Assembly (NCBI GenBank): GCA_028717765.1
Contig: JAQUNE010000098.1
Coordinates: 1 to 5,789, forward strand
Direction of reading: 5' to 3'
From: Candidatus Omnitrophota bacterium
GTDB lineage: Bacteria; Omnitrophota; Koll11; Gygaellales; Profunditerraquicolaceae
Length of the DNA stretch: 5,789 bases
Shown: positions 1 through 5,789 of the stretch, in pieces
Numbering within the stretch: the first letter of the stretch is position 1
How the letters are laid out: every line of letters starts with the position of its first letter
The notes under the pieces: generated by a model
Seen by the model: the letters and a program-made list of their open reading frames with translations, nothing else
Told to the model about the DNA's origin: nothing
The model's database searches: none
Program-made: the position numbers and the translations under genes

Positions 1-1
1 T

Positions 2-238
2 CATTTAAGTAATGCGGTAGAAGGATGGTTGCGCGGGACAAATTTTGCCAAAACCGTGCAGCTTACTGATACTGACGAAGGCGAAGTAGTGCGCTATTTT
101 AGGATGGGAATTCAGGTTTTACGGGAAATTAACGACGCTAAGGTGTCCTCGCAGATTTTAAAAGAAAGAATCAAAGAAACTATCAGAGTAATGAAACGCG
201 ACGTAGTAGATGCGGAAAAGCAATTACGCGAAGGTTAA
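2..238 (+). CDS. C-terminal end of a Ski2/Mtr4-like DExH helicase (5' truncated)
   Basis: Only the last 78 codons are in the window. The frame is open from position 2, and an apparent TTG start at 29 is just an internal Leu codon in the run [10 protein letters not shown]. The visible part resembles the DSHCT domain that closes Ski2/Mtr4-type RNA helicases. It has a W-x-x-G-x-x-F start, then the stretch [18 protein letters not shown], which matches the family pattern of EG, IIR, an arginine and a helix ending in LRQI. It ends with [12 protein letters not shown], close to the family's closing KRD-I/V-V motif. In known family members the motor domains lie upstream and would be outside this window. 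The expected role is ATP-dependent RNA unwinding in the cytoplasm. The gene converges on the macro-Nudix gene, and the two stop codons overlap in a TTAA at 235-238. The family call rests on a short piece, so the exact subfamily is open. Confidence 0.72.
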   Translation, partial: HLSNAVEGWLRGTNFAKTVQLTDTDEGEVVRYFRMGIQVLREINDAKVSSQILKERIKETIRVMKRDVVDAEKQLREG

Positions 239-1182
239 AAAGGATTCTTGCCTTGTTTATATAGCAGGTAATCTTCGAGGATTTTCTTGTGGTCAAAAGC
301 GAACTGCATTTTGGAAATTTCGCTTAAAGGCATGATTTTTAAGGCTGCAGCATCATCCCCGGCTTTAGGCTTACCCTTAGCTTTGGCTAAAAACACCGTA
401 CCAATAGTGTGAAAACGCGGGTCGCGTTTAGGGTCAGAGTAAGTATGGAATTGCTTGATTTCGATTAAATCCAAATTGGTCTCTTCTTTTGCTTCTCTGA
501 TTACCGCATCTTCCAGGCTTTCTCCATAATCCACAAACCCTCCGGGAAGCGCTAAGCCAAAAGGCGGGTTGCTTCTCTCCACTAAAACTATGCCTTCCTC
601 TAATTCAATTAAAGCATCCACCGTGGTAAACGGGCCGGCTTGTAATTTTGTCGTGACATATTCAAGATAGCCGGTAACCCCTTTATTAAAAACTTTGAAC
701 GCCTCTTCTTCATAGAGGCAAAAAATAATTTCTTTTAATCCAGAGTCATTTTCTCGTAAATGTTTTAATACCTCTTGCGCCATAATCTTTGCCGAGGCTA
801 GATACGGAAAACCGCCAGTGCCACACCCTAAGGCCGGAAAAGCCAAGGATTTGATTTTTAACTCTTCGGCTACTTTAAGGGTATTTTTTGCGGCATTTCT
901 TACCTTGATTTCATCAGTCACAAAATCCATTCCCATGGTCGCGGCATGAATCACGAATTTTGCGCTTAAGCTTCCTGCGCCGGAAAAAACCGCTTCCCCG
1001 ATTTCAATCGGGCCTTTTTTTACCGCCTCTTCTTCTATTGTTTTGCCGCCTTTTTTCTTGATTGCTCCGGCAACCCCTCCGCCCATCACCAATTTATTAT
1101 TCGCGGCATTGACAATTGCCTCCACCTTTAGCCCGGTAATATCGCCCTGCACAATCTTAATTTCCGTATCTTTAATTTTCAT
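235..1182 (-). CDS. Macro domain fused to Nudix hydrolase (probable ADP-ribose processing)
   Basis: This 315-residue protein has two domains. Residues 1 to about 178 form a macro domain: GDIT (13-16), IVNAANNKL (23-31), GGGVAGAI (34-41), VIHAA (77-81) and [14 protein letters not shown] (113-126), the usual ADP-ribose pocket elements. Residues about 185-315 form a Nudix hydrolase. The Nudix box starts at G215 and has E221, R229-E230 and E233-E234, but N236 replaces its last Gly. Downstream, [11 protein letters not shown] (249-259) resembles ADP-ribose pyrophosphatases, which split ADP-ribose into AMP and ribose 5-phosphate. MacroD-type hydrolases usually have Asp in GGGVDGAI; here it is Ala38, so the first domain may bind, or act as AF1521-like proteins do, rather than use MacroD chemistry. 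No signal peptide is seen, so it is probably cytoplasmic. The start is supported by GAGGG (1189-1193) 6 nt upstream and by an ATGA overlap with the protease gene, suggesting translational coupling. The domains are clear; the substrate is inferred. Confidence 0.92.
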   Translation of the reverse strand: MKIKDTEIKIVQGDITGLKVEAIVNAANNKLVMGGGVAGAIKKKGGKTIEEEAVKKGPIEIGEAVFSGAGSLSAKFVIHAATMGMDFVTDEIKVRNAAKNTLKVAEELKIKSLAFPALGCGTGGFPYLASAKIMAQEVLKHLRENDSGLKEIIFCLYEEEAFKVFNKGVTGYLEYVTTKLQAGPFTTVDALIELEEGIVLVERSNPPFGLALPGGFVDYGESLEDAVIREAKEETNLDLIEIKQFHTYSDPKRDPRFHTIGTVFLAKAKGKPKAGDDAAALKIMPLSEISKMQFAFDHKKILEDYLLYKQGKNPF

Positions 1183-1949
1183 GTTTTGCCCTCAATCTTA
1201 TTTAAGATAAGTTTATTATTCTTGCGGTCCAAAGTAACATTAAACCTGCTTAAAAATGACATTCCCAGTAATCCGTCGCCAAAATTTTCGTTTTCGATTT
1301 TTTCCAGGAAAACCGCGCAATTGACATTGTCTGCCTGGGCATCGCCGATTTTAATTTTTTTAATGCTGGCCTGCTGGACCCTGACCTTTCTTCCGTCGGC
1401 AAGCTTCAATTCTACGATCGCCCCGTTATTAAGGTCAATCTGCGCTTTCTCTGCGATTTCCTTAGTCAGCAAAACCAATGATGAGCCGGTATCTAAAACT
1501 AATGAGGCTTTTGCGCTATCATTTAAAAGCGCGCTCACCATGATCTGGTCTGATTCTTTGGTAAAAGAGGCTTCTTTGGGTTTAAGGATTTCTTTCAAGC
1601 GTTCCTCTTCTTCTGCCCTGGCTTGCTCTTTTTCCCATTGTGCTCTTAATTTACTTCTAACCTCTAAAGCCCGGTTTGCATTTTCTTGCACCCTTGATTT
1701 TTCGTTTTCCCAACGTCTGCGGATTGAGGCTGATTCTTCGGGGCTGGATTTATAGATTCGTTTAATCTCGCTGCTGCCAAAGGTAACCACGCCATAACCA
1801 AGATCAAACTCTATGCTATCTTTTCCTTCTTTTTGCACAAAGCCTTCCAGCGTTTCCCCATTATTAAGGTATAACATATCTGCGCTGGCAGAAGAAAATA
1901 AGCAGACAATAATAAGCAAAATAAAAATATAGCGAAGATTATTTTGCAT
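1179..1949 (-). CDS. Exported retropepsin-like (clan AA) aspartic protease with coiled-coil region
   Basis: This 256-residue protein begins with a signal peptide: a short polar start, a hydrophobic core (residues 8-18) and a probable signal peptidase I site after SASA (20-23). It is therefore predicted to act outside the cytoplasmic membrane. Residues 24-66 are a short, probably beta-rich segment ([13 protein letters not shown], then alternating hydrophobic residues) that I cannot name. Residues about 68-122 are rich in Glu, Arg, Lys and Ala and look like a coiled coil. Residues about 130-256 form a single-lobe aspartic protease: catalytic DTGSS (153-157), a flap-like ADGRKV (184-189), LLGMSFL (227-233) and D241 in a closing beta hairpin. 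Retropepsins have one catalytic Asp per chain and work as homodimers, so the coiled coil could aid pairing (inference). No good Shine-Dalgarno precedes the ATG, which lies 11 nt after the dUTPase stop, so reinitiation is possible. The peptide substrate is unknown. Confidence 0.85.
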   Translation of the reverse strand: MQNNLRYIFILLIIVCLFSSASADMLYLNNGETLEGFVQKEGKDSIEFDLGYGVVTFGSSEIKRIYKSSPEESASIRRRWENEKSRVQENANRALEVRSKLRAQWEKEQARAEEEERLKEILKPKEASFTKESDQIMVSALLNDSAKASLVLDTGSSLVLLTKEIAEKAQIDLNNGAIVELKLADGRKVRVQQASIKKIKIGDAQADNVNCAVFLEKIENENFGDGLLGMSFLSRFNVTLDRKNNKLILNKIEGKT

Positions 1950-1960
1950 AAGAAAATAGT

Positions 1961-2476
1961 TTATTTTAACCCTTTATAAATACCCTGATAAACCTGGCTG
2001 GTTTTATTGATCGGGACAAAAATTAGCTGGGCGACCCTGGCATTTTGCTTAAGCCTGATTCCGGAGGGATTGCCCACTGATAAGATGAATTCGCCCCGCC
2101 CGGAAAACCCCGCGTCCCAGACTCCATGCTGGGTAAAAGCGCCCATCCTTAATAAAGAAGTACGAGAAAATGCCAAAGCAATTAAATTATCCGGCAAGTT
2201 CACTGTTTCATTGGTTTTAATTTTATAGATTCCTGGAGGTAACAGCCACCAACCGAACTTATCCTGCGGGTTTTCTTTTTGCGGGGTAATCTCTTTGCCT
2301 ACCGGAATTTTTCTTTCCTTATTGGAAAAGTCTAGTGCGCCGGCAGTATCAAATGCCCAAATTCCCAATACGGTCAGGTCAAAACCATTGGGTGTCAGCT
2401 GCGTCTCAAGGTCAATATACTGTTCAATTAAATTATTTTCCTGGATCAGCTGGGCTATTTCTGTGCTATTTAACAT
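1961..2476 (-). CDS. dUTP diphosphatase-like protein of the Dcd/dUTPase superfamily
   Basis: The 171-residue protein belongs to the Dcd/dUTPase fold. It has PNGFDLTV (29-36), a SRTSLLRMG nucleotide-binding motif (104-112), VWDAGFSGRGEF (119-130) and RLKQNARVAQLIF (141-153). Family members are trimers that act on deoxyuridine or deoxycytidine triphosphates. The order WDAG-F-SGRGE, followed by a two-residue-longer stretch before the next Asn (N136), matches my recollection of archaeal-type dUTPases. It fits less well with bacterial dCTP deaminase, which has an I-x-LE motif carrying the catalytic Glu. dUTP hydrolysis to dUMP, which keeps uracil out of DNA and feeds dTMP synthesis, is therefore the preferred call. 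dCTP deaminase or a bifunctional enzyme remains possible. The start is well fixed: two in-frame TGA codons lie directly before the ATG, 12 nt after the ACT gene stop. The Shine-Dalgarno is weak. Confidence 0.83.
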   Translation of the reverse strand: MLNSTEIAQLIQENNLIEQYIDLETQLTPNGFDLTVLGIWAFDTAGALDFSNKERKIPVGKEITPQKENPQDKFGWWLLPPGIYKIKTNETVNLPDNLIALAFSRTSLLRMGAFTQHGVWDAGFSGRGEFILSVGNPSGIRLKQNARVAQLIFVPINKTSQVYQGIYKGLK

Positions 2477-2488
2477 TCATCAACCAAA

Positions 2489-2899
2489 TTATTTTTTCAG
2501 CGCAACGAGCGCCTTTGCGTTATCGCTGGTGGTAAGCACCATTCTTGCAGGACAGCCGGCCAAACAGGTTGTCCCGTAAATAGACTTAATGTCAATCTCC
2601 GCGGCGCCTAATTTCGCAGTAATGTATTTGAGGGCCCCGGTTTTATTCTCTAATTCTACCACGATTACTTCTGATTCATTCAGCGCTTTATATCCGGATT
2701 TTTTTAAGGCGTCAGCGACACGCAGATTATCCGCAGTAACCAACATAATCCTGGCATTATTCTCTTTATCCGCATAACCTGCTACCGCTTCGATATTGAT
2801 TCCGTGCTCGGCAACTAGTTTCGCAATATCTGCAAGAATTCCGATTTTATTCACCACGGTTACGGTAATTTCTTTTGCCAAATTCGCACTCTTAATCAT
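2489..2899 (-). CDS. Free-standing tandem ACT-domain protein
   Basis: The 136-residue protein consists almost entirely of two ACT domains. The first (about residues 10-70) has the pattern ITVTVVNKIGILADIAKLVA, with a ligand-site-like N-K-x-G turn, then GINIEAVAGY. The second (about 76-136) has VVELENKTGALKYITAKL, then EIDIKSIYGT. ACT domains bind small molecules, often amino acids, and usually regulate an attached enzyme. No enzyme is attached here, so it may act on a partner or as a sensor (inference). C112 and C116 in TTCLAGCPARM form a CxxxC pair in the second domain, which might bind a metal or be redox active, but nothing shows this. The start has a strong GGGGAGGG (2903-2910) slightly close to the ATG, with 29 nt to the greA stop. 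The ligand cannot be read from the sequence. Confidence 0.85.
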   Translation of the reverse strand: MIKSANLAKEITVTVVNKIGILADIAKLVAEHGINIEAVAGYADKENNARIMLVTADNLRVADALKKSGYKALNESEVIVVELENKTGALKYITAKLGAAEIDIKSIYGTTCLAGCPARMVLTTSDNAKALVALKK

Positions 2900-2928
2900 A
2901 TACCCTCCCCTGTTTGTGGAGATATCGC

Positions 2929-3408
2929 TTATCTTGAAATTTTCAAAATTTTATACTTTAAGATTCCCGCGGGGATTTTAATCTCTACGCTTTCCCCGAG
3001 CTTATGCCCAAGCAGGCCCTTTCCCACCGGAGAGGTAACGGAAATTTTATTCTGATCATAATCTGATTCTTCCTCGGAAACAAAAATATATTCCAGCTCT
3101 TCATCCGTGCTTAAGTCTTTTAAAAGTACCCTGGCTCCAATCAGCACCTCGTCGCTAGACATCTTTTCATTTTCAATAATCCTGGCGTGGCTGAGCTTAA
3201 TCTCCAATTCAGCGATACGTTTTTCATTCATCCCCTGCGCGTCTTTTGCCGCGTCATATTCGGCATTTTCGCTGATATCGCCATGCGACCTGGCTTCTCC
3301 TACGGCTTTGGATAATTCCCTGCGCCGCGTGGTTTTTAAAAATTCCAGCTCCTGCGACAATTTTTCGTAACCTTCTCTGGTAAGATAAATATCTCCTGCA
3401 GCCATCAT
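2929..3408 (-). CDS. greA: Transcription elongation factor GreA
   Basis: The product is 158-159 residues, the usual GreA length. The N-terminal coiled coil (about residues 8-80) has LTREGYEKLSQELEFLK and the tip HGDISENAEYDAAK. D44 and E47 there match the acidic tip residues that enter the RNA polymerase secondary channel and promote cleavage of backtracked RNA. The C-terminal FKBP-like domain (about 84-159) has the conserved SPVGKGLLGHKLGE and ends in a beta strand, KYKILKI. The gene starts directly after the DUF502 stop, with TAA then ATG and no gap. Two Met codons occur in a row (3406-3408 and 3403-3405). The AAAGGGG upstream is only 3 nt from the first and 6 nt from the second, so the second is the more likely start. 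The coordinates give the longer form. The tip is intact, so it should be active. Confidence 0.97.
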   Translation of the reverse strand: MMAAGDIYLTREGYEKLSQELEFLKTTRRRELSKAVGEARSHGDISENAEYDAAKDAQGMNEKRIAELEIKLSHARIIENEKMSSDEVLIGARVLLKDLSTDEELEYIFVSEEESDYDQNKISVTSPVGKGLLGHKLGESVEIKIPAGILKYKILKISR

Positions 3409-4032
3409 TTACCCCTTTGTACTTTCTTGTGTCGGTTCTTGTGACTTAAATACCCCTCCGGAAATAATAATTTTTATTGCATCGCTTACTGGCATATCCA
3501 CAGCACGCACATTCTCTTTAGGGACAAAAACCACGTATCCGGCAAGCGGCCCCGGGGTATTAGGCACGAAAACCGCCACCATATCACCCTGACAAGCCTT
3601 ATTTACGTTTTCAAATTGATCATTGGTGATAAAACCAATTGACCAAATCCCCTTGGAGGGATATTCCACCAGCACGACTTTTTTAAACCCGAATTCTTTC
3701 TGCTGCAGAATAAAACGAAAGATCTGGCTAAAGGTAGGATATACCGCTTTAATGATCGGCAGGTTATGAAACCAGAGTTCTGTGGCGTGCACAATTTTCC
3801 TGCCTAAAAAGCGGTTGGCAATCATGCCTGCCAAAAGAATAATGCTGACAAAGAGTAAAAATCCGATTCCAGGAATATAGAACCCTACGGCTTTTTTCAA
3901 GTGCACATTCAGGAATTGCCCTAAAATATTATCGGCAAACTGAAAAACCAGCACCAAAAAATAGACCGTCAGGGAAATCGGCCCTAATACCACTAAACCA
4001 GTAATAAATTGGCGTTTTAAATATTTAAACAT
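3409..4032 (-). CDS. DUF502 family inner-membrane protein
   Basis: The 207-residue protein matches the DUF502 family. Two transmembrane helices are visible, at about residues 9-31 (ITGLVVLGPISLTVYFLVLV) and 54-75 (PGIGFLLFVSIILLAGMIAN). Family landmarks follow: LPIIKAVYPTFSQI (91-104), VVLVEYPSKGIWSIGFIT (119-136), VAVFVPNTPGPLAGYVVFV (152-170) and MPVSDAIKIIISGG (180-193). The long C-terminal part after the second helix is probably soluble. The biochemical role of the family in bacteria is unknown to me; related plant proteins (LIKE-COV) are linked to vascular development, which does not help here. The ATG is the only plausible start, since an in-frame TAA lies 12 nt upstream. No Shine-Dalgarno is seen. 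The gene abuts greA with no gap, so the two are probably expressed together. Confidence 0.93.
   Translation of the reverse strand: MFKYLKRQFITGLVVLGPISLTVYFLVLVFQFADNILGQFLNVHLKKAVGFYIPGIGFLLFVSIILLAGMIANRFLGRKIVHATELWFHNLPIIKAVYPTFSQIFRFILQQKEFGFKKVVLVEYPSKGIWSIGFITNDQFENVNKACQGDMVAVFVPNTPGPLAGYVVFVPKENVRAVDMPVSDAIKIIISGGVFKSQEPTQESTKG
3412..3418 (-). promoter_or_regulatory. Ribosome binding site of greA inside the DUF502 3' end
   Basis: AAAGGGG on the - strand lies within the last DUF502 codons. It is 3 nt from the first greA ATG and 6 nt from the second, which favours the second Met at 3405. Because the site is inside the upstream reading frame, ribosomes finishing DUF502 could feed greA directly (inference). 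Confidence 0.6.
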
Positions 4033-4041
4033 GTTGGTTAT

Positions 4042-4070
4042 ATCTTAACACGCCTAAAAAAGCTATACAA
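4042..4070 (-). promoter_or_regulatory. Possible internal promoter before DUF502
   Basis: On the - strand, TTGTAT (4065-4070) is followed by a 17-nt spacer and TAAGAT (4042-4047), preceded by TGT (4048-4050) as in an extended -10 element. The -35 matches the sigma-70 consensus at only three of six bases and the -10 at four of six. Transcription would begin about 2-3 nt before the DUF502 ATG at 4032, giving a nearly leaderless message, which would fit the lack of a Shine-Dalgarno there. Chance matches of this quality are common in AT-rich gaps. Confidence 0.25.
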
Positions 4071-4079
4071 GCGCTTTTT
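4056..4079 (-). terminator. Weak hairpin with T-run after the ABC-F gene
   Basis: Just past the ABC-F stop, AAAAAGC (4073-4079) can pair with GCTTTTT (4057-4063) around a 9-nt loop, giving a 7-bp stem with only two G-C pairs. The T-run is part of the stem, so it is a poor intrinsic terminator and might at most thin transcription into DUF502. It overlaps the candidate promoter, so the two calls compete for the same bases. Confidence 0.25.
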
Positions 4080-4081
4080 CT

Positions 4082-5788
4082 CTAGGCTAAAAGTTGATTT
4101 TCCAGCTGCTGAATCTCTGCCTGGATCTGGGCGTTTTTCTTTTCAATCTCTTTTAACCTGCGGCCGTATTCAATCACCATTGCTTCATCGCGGAAGATTT
4201 TCGGGTTTGATAAGGCGCGCGCCTTGGCATAGCTCTCCAGGTTGAGCCTTTCAATCTCTTTTCTTAAGGCATTGATTTTCAGGCCAATGGCCGCATTATG
4301 AGCTTTGCGCTGGCGTTCTTTTTCTTTGCGTTCCTTCTCCTGCAATTTAAGCTTTTCTTTTGCCTCATCCTTATGTTTTTCCTCAACCTTAATTCTTTGT
4401 TTTGCCGGATGCAAGGCGATTTCCGCTTCGCTCCTTTTCTCTAAATAATATTCGAAATCTCCGGGGAATTTTCTTACCCTTCCCTGCTTAACTTCAAAAA
4501 CACAATTTGCCACACTGCGCACAAAATGGATATCATGGCTGATAAAAACTATGGTTCCCTGATAATCATTAAGCGCCCGGATCAAAGCATCCACCGCATC
4601 CACATCCAGGTGGGTTGTCGGCTCGTCTAAAAGCAGGAAATTCGGCGGATTAATCAAAAGCTTGGCCAAAATCAGCCGGCTCTTCTCCCCACCGGAGAGC
4701 ACCTTTACTTTTTTCTCGGCATCATCACCGGTAAATAAAAAAGCTCCCAGGATGGTACGGATTACCTCCTGCGACATATAACCCGGGGCAGCAGTATAAG
4801 CCTCTTTTAAAACCGTATTTTCCAGGTTCAAGACATCAGTGCGCGTCTGTGAAAAATAGCCGATCTCCACGTTATGCCCGACAGCTCGCTCTCCAGAATC
4901 AATCTCTACTACACCGGCTAAAATCTTAAGCAAGGTAGATTTTCCCGCTCCGTTTTCTCCGGCTAAAACCGCTTTTTCTCCCTGAAAAATTTCAAAATCA
5001 AAGTTTTCATAAACCCGGATCTCTCCATAAGATTTAGAAATCTCTTTCAGGGCAATCACCTTTGTACCGCTGCGCTGTGTGGGAGGAAATTGAAAATTTC
5101 CGATAGATTCGCGCGGGTCAGGCGGCACTACCACCTCCACCATCTTCTCCAGTTGCGTGCGTTTAGCGCGCACAGAAGCTGCCTTATTAGGCTGGGCATG
5201 GAAACGCGCCACAAACTCTTCAAGCTGTTTGCGTTTTTTCTCCTGTTCCTTATATTGCTTAAGTAAAAATGTCCGCCTTTCTTTTTTTATCTCTTCGTAA
5301 TGCTCATAATTACCTTGTACTTTAAAAAAGGCTCCATTCTCCAGGATCAGGGTATAATTAGTGACTTCATTTAAAAACGCCTTGTCATGGGAAATCATGA
5401 TGAAGGTGCCGCGGAAATTCGCCAGGTATTCCTTGAGCCACAATGCCGCATTTAAATCCAAGTAATTGGTAGGCTCATCAAGCAGCAAAAGATCATAGTG
5501 GAAGGTCAGTAATTTTCCCAGGAGTGCGCGCATCTGCCATCCGCCGCTCATCTGATTAATCGGACGTAGAAAATCTTTTTCCTTAAAGCCCAATCCCATC
5601 AGAATCTTCTTGGCCTTATGTTCTAATTCAAAAAATCCCAGGGATTCCAGTTCATGCAATACTTCTCCGTAGCGGCGGGAATCTGCGGCATTTTTCTCCT
5701 CCAGCGCGGCTTTTTCTTTGCTTAAAGCCAGGACGGTTGCATCACCTTCGGTAAGCTCTGATAATACGGTGCGTTCAGAATGAAAAGC
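4082..5788 (-). CDS. ABC-F family ATPase (5' truncated)
   Basis: The frame is open from the right edge to the TAG at 4082, giving 568 visible residues. An apparent TTG start at 5659 is an internal Leu codon, because upstream codons continue the protein (RTVLSELTEGDATVLAL). The first ABC domain keeps its signature MSGGWQMR (about 5528-5551) and DEPTNYLD (5456-5479); its Walker A lies beyond the edge. An arm-like linker follows (FVARFHAQPNKAASVRAKR, about 5160-5215). The second domain has Walker A GENGAGKST (4934-4960), LSGGEKSR (about 4676-4699) and DEPTTHLD (4604-4627). The last 105 residues or so (4085-4402) are a very charged coiled coil, like the C-terminal extension of Uup-type proteins. 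There is no membrane domain. ABC-F proteins bind ribosomes and act in translation or antibiotic protection. The common housekeeping-type architecture gives no reason to claim resistance. Exact subfamily is not assigned. Confidence 0.94.
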   Translation of the reverse strand, partial: AFHSERTVLSELTEGDATVLALSKEKAALEEKNAADSRRYGEVLHELESLGFFELEHKAKKILMGLGFKEKDFLRPINQMSGGWQMRALLGKLLTFHYDLLLLDEPTNYLDLNAALWLKEYLANFRGTFIMISHDKAFLNEVTNYTLILENGAFFKVQGNYEHYEEIKKERRTFLLKQYKEQEKKRKQLEEFVARFHAQPNKAASVRAKRTQLEKMVEVVVPPDPRESIGNFQFPPTQRSGTKVIALKEISKSYGEIRVYENFDFEIFQGEKAVLAGENGAGKSTLLKILAGVVEIDSGERAVGHNVEIGYFSQTRTDVLNLENTVLKEAYTAAPGYMSQEVIRTILGAFLFTGDDAEKKVKVLSGGEKSRLILAKLLINPPNFLLLDEPTTHLDVDAVDALIRALNDYQGTIVFISHDIHFVRSVANCVFEVKQGRVRKFPGDFEYYLEKRSEAEIALHPAKQRIKVEEKHKDEAKEKLKLQEKERKEKERQRKAHNAAIGLKINALRKEIERLNLESYAKARALSNPKIFRDEAMVIEYGRRLKEIEKKNAQIQAEIQQLENQLLA

Positions 5789-5789
5789 A

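Noticed and set aside
29..31. TTG as the start of a small 69-residue gene.
   Set aside because: The frame is open to the left edge, and the residues before it (VEGW) complete the DSHCT pattern, so it is an internal codon of a longer helicase.
1186..1755. A 189-codon open frame on the + strand inside the protease gene.
   Set aside because: It is antisense to a gene with a clear signal peptide and protease motifs. It starts at a TTG, shows no recognisable domain, and its Ser/Leu-rich make-up mirrors the Glu/Lys/Arg codons of the coiled coil on the other strand.
1895..1915. A lipoprotein signal around Cys16 of the protease.
   Set aside because: The residue before Cys is Val, not Gly, Ala or Ser as a lipobox needs. 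The SASA site a few residues later fits signal peptidase I better.
2469..2480. An upstream ATG at 2480 as an alternative dUTPase start or a leader peptide.
   Set aside because: It is out of frame and meets a stop after four codons (ATG AAT GTT AAA TAG). The in-frame ATG at 2476 directly follows two in-frame TGA codons, so it is the earliest possible start.
2007..3370. Several 60-95 codon open frames on the + strand opposite the dUTPase, ACT and greA genes.
   Set aside because: All are antisense shadows of well-supported genes, without domain patterns or convincing ribosome sites.
3603..3794. A 63-codon - strand frame within DUF502.
   Set aside because: It is a different reading frame of the DUF502 coding sequence, which itself matches the family end to end.
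5657..5659. TTG as the start of the ABC-F gene.
   Set aside because: The frame continues to the right edge with residues that fit the ABC-F family. A start here would also lack the first Walker A.
4082..5788. ABC-F gene as an antibiotic resistance determinant.
   Set aside because: The visible motifs and C-terminal coiled coil are those of widespread housekeeping-type members, and nothing mobile or resistance-linked is nearby.

Overview
The window is a densely packed bacterial chromosome fragment. By eye its GC content is in the low-to-mid 40s. It holds seven protein genes, two of them cut by the window edges. No RNA gene, insertion sequence, CRISPR array or phage gene was seen. The mix of genes (bacterial Ski2/Mtr4-like helicase, archaeal-type dUTPase of the Dcd fold, DUF502 membrane protein, exported retropepsin-like protease, free-standing tandem ACT protein) suits an uncultivated Gram-negative-type lineage such as Omnitrophota. 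That placement is only an impression from gene content and cannot be proven from this sequence.

Layout. Positions 2-238 (+ strand) carry the last 78 codons of the helicase. Everything else is on the - strand and reads from right to left: an ABC-F ATPase (from beyond the right edge to 4082), a DUF502 membrane protein (4032-3409), GreA (3408-2929), a tandem ACT-domain protein (2899-2489), a dUTPase-like enzyme (2476-1961), a secreted aspartic protease (1949-1179) and a macro-domain/Nudix fusion (1182-235). The gaps are 49, 0, 29, 12, 11 and -4 nt, so the six genes look like one transcription unit. A possible internal promoter lies in the 49-nt gap before DUF502. The last - strand gene and the + strand helicase converge and share a TTAA at their stop codons, so there is no room for a terminator between them.

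How the genes may fit together. GreA rescues backtracked RNA polymerase, ABC-F proteins act on the ribosome, the dUTPase-like enzyme removes dUTP, and the macro-Nudix protein should bind and hydrolyse ADP-ribose or a related nucleotide. This could be read as a housekeeping and nucleotide-sanitation operon, but that reading is an inference. The membrane protein, the ACT protein and the exported protease have no obvious link to it.

The item most worth a second look is the macro-Nudix fusion. It joins an ADP-ribose-binding module to a probable ADP-ribose pyrophosphatase in one chain, and its start codon overlaps the stop of the exported retropepsin-like protease gene. No clearly new multi-gene defence or mobile system was found.
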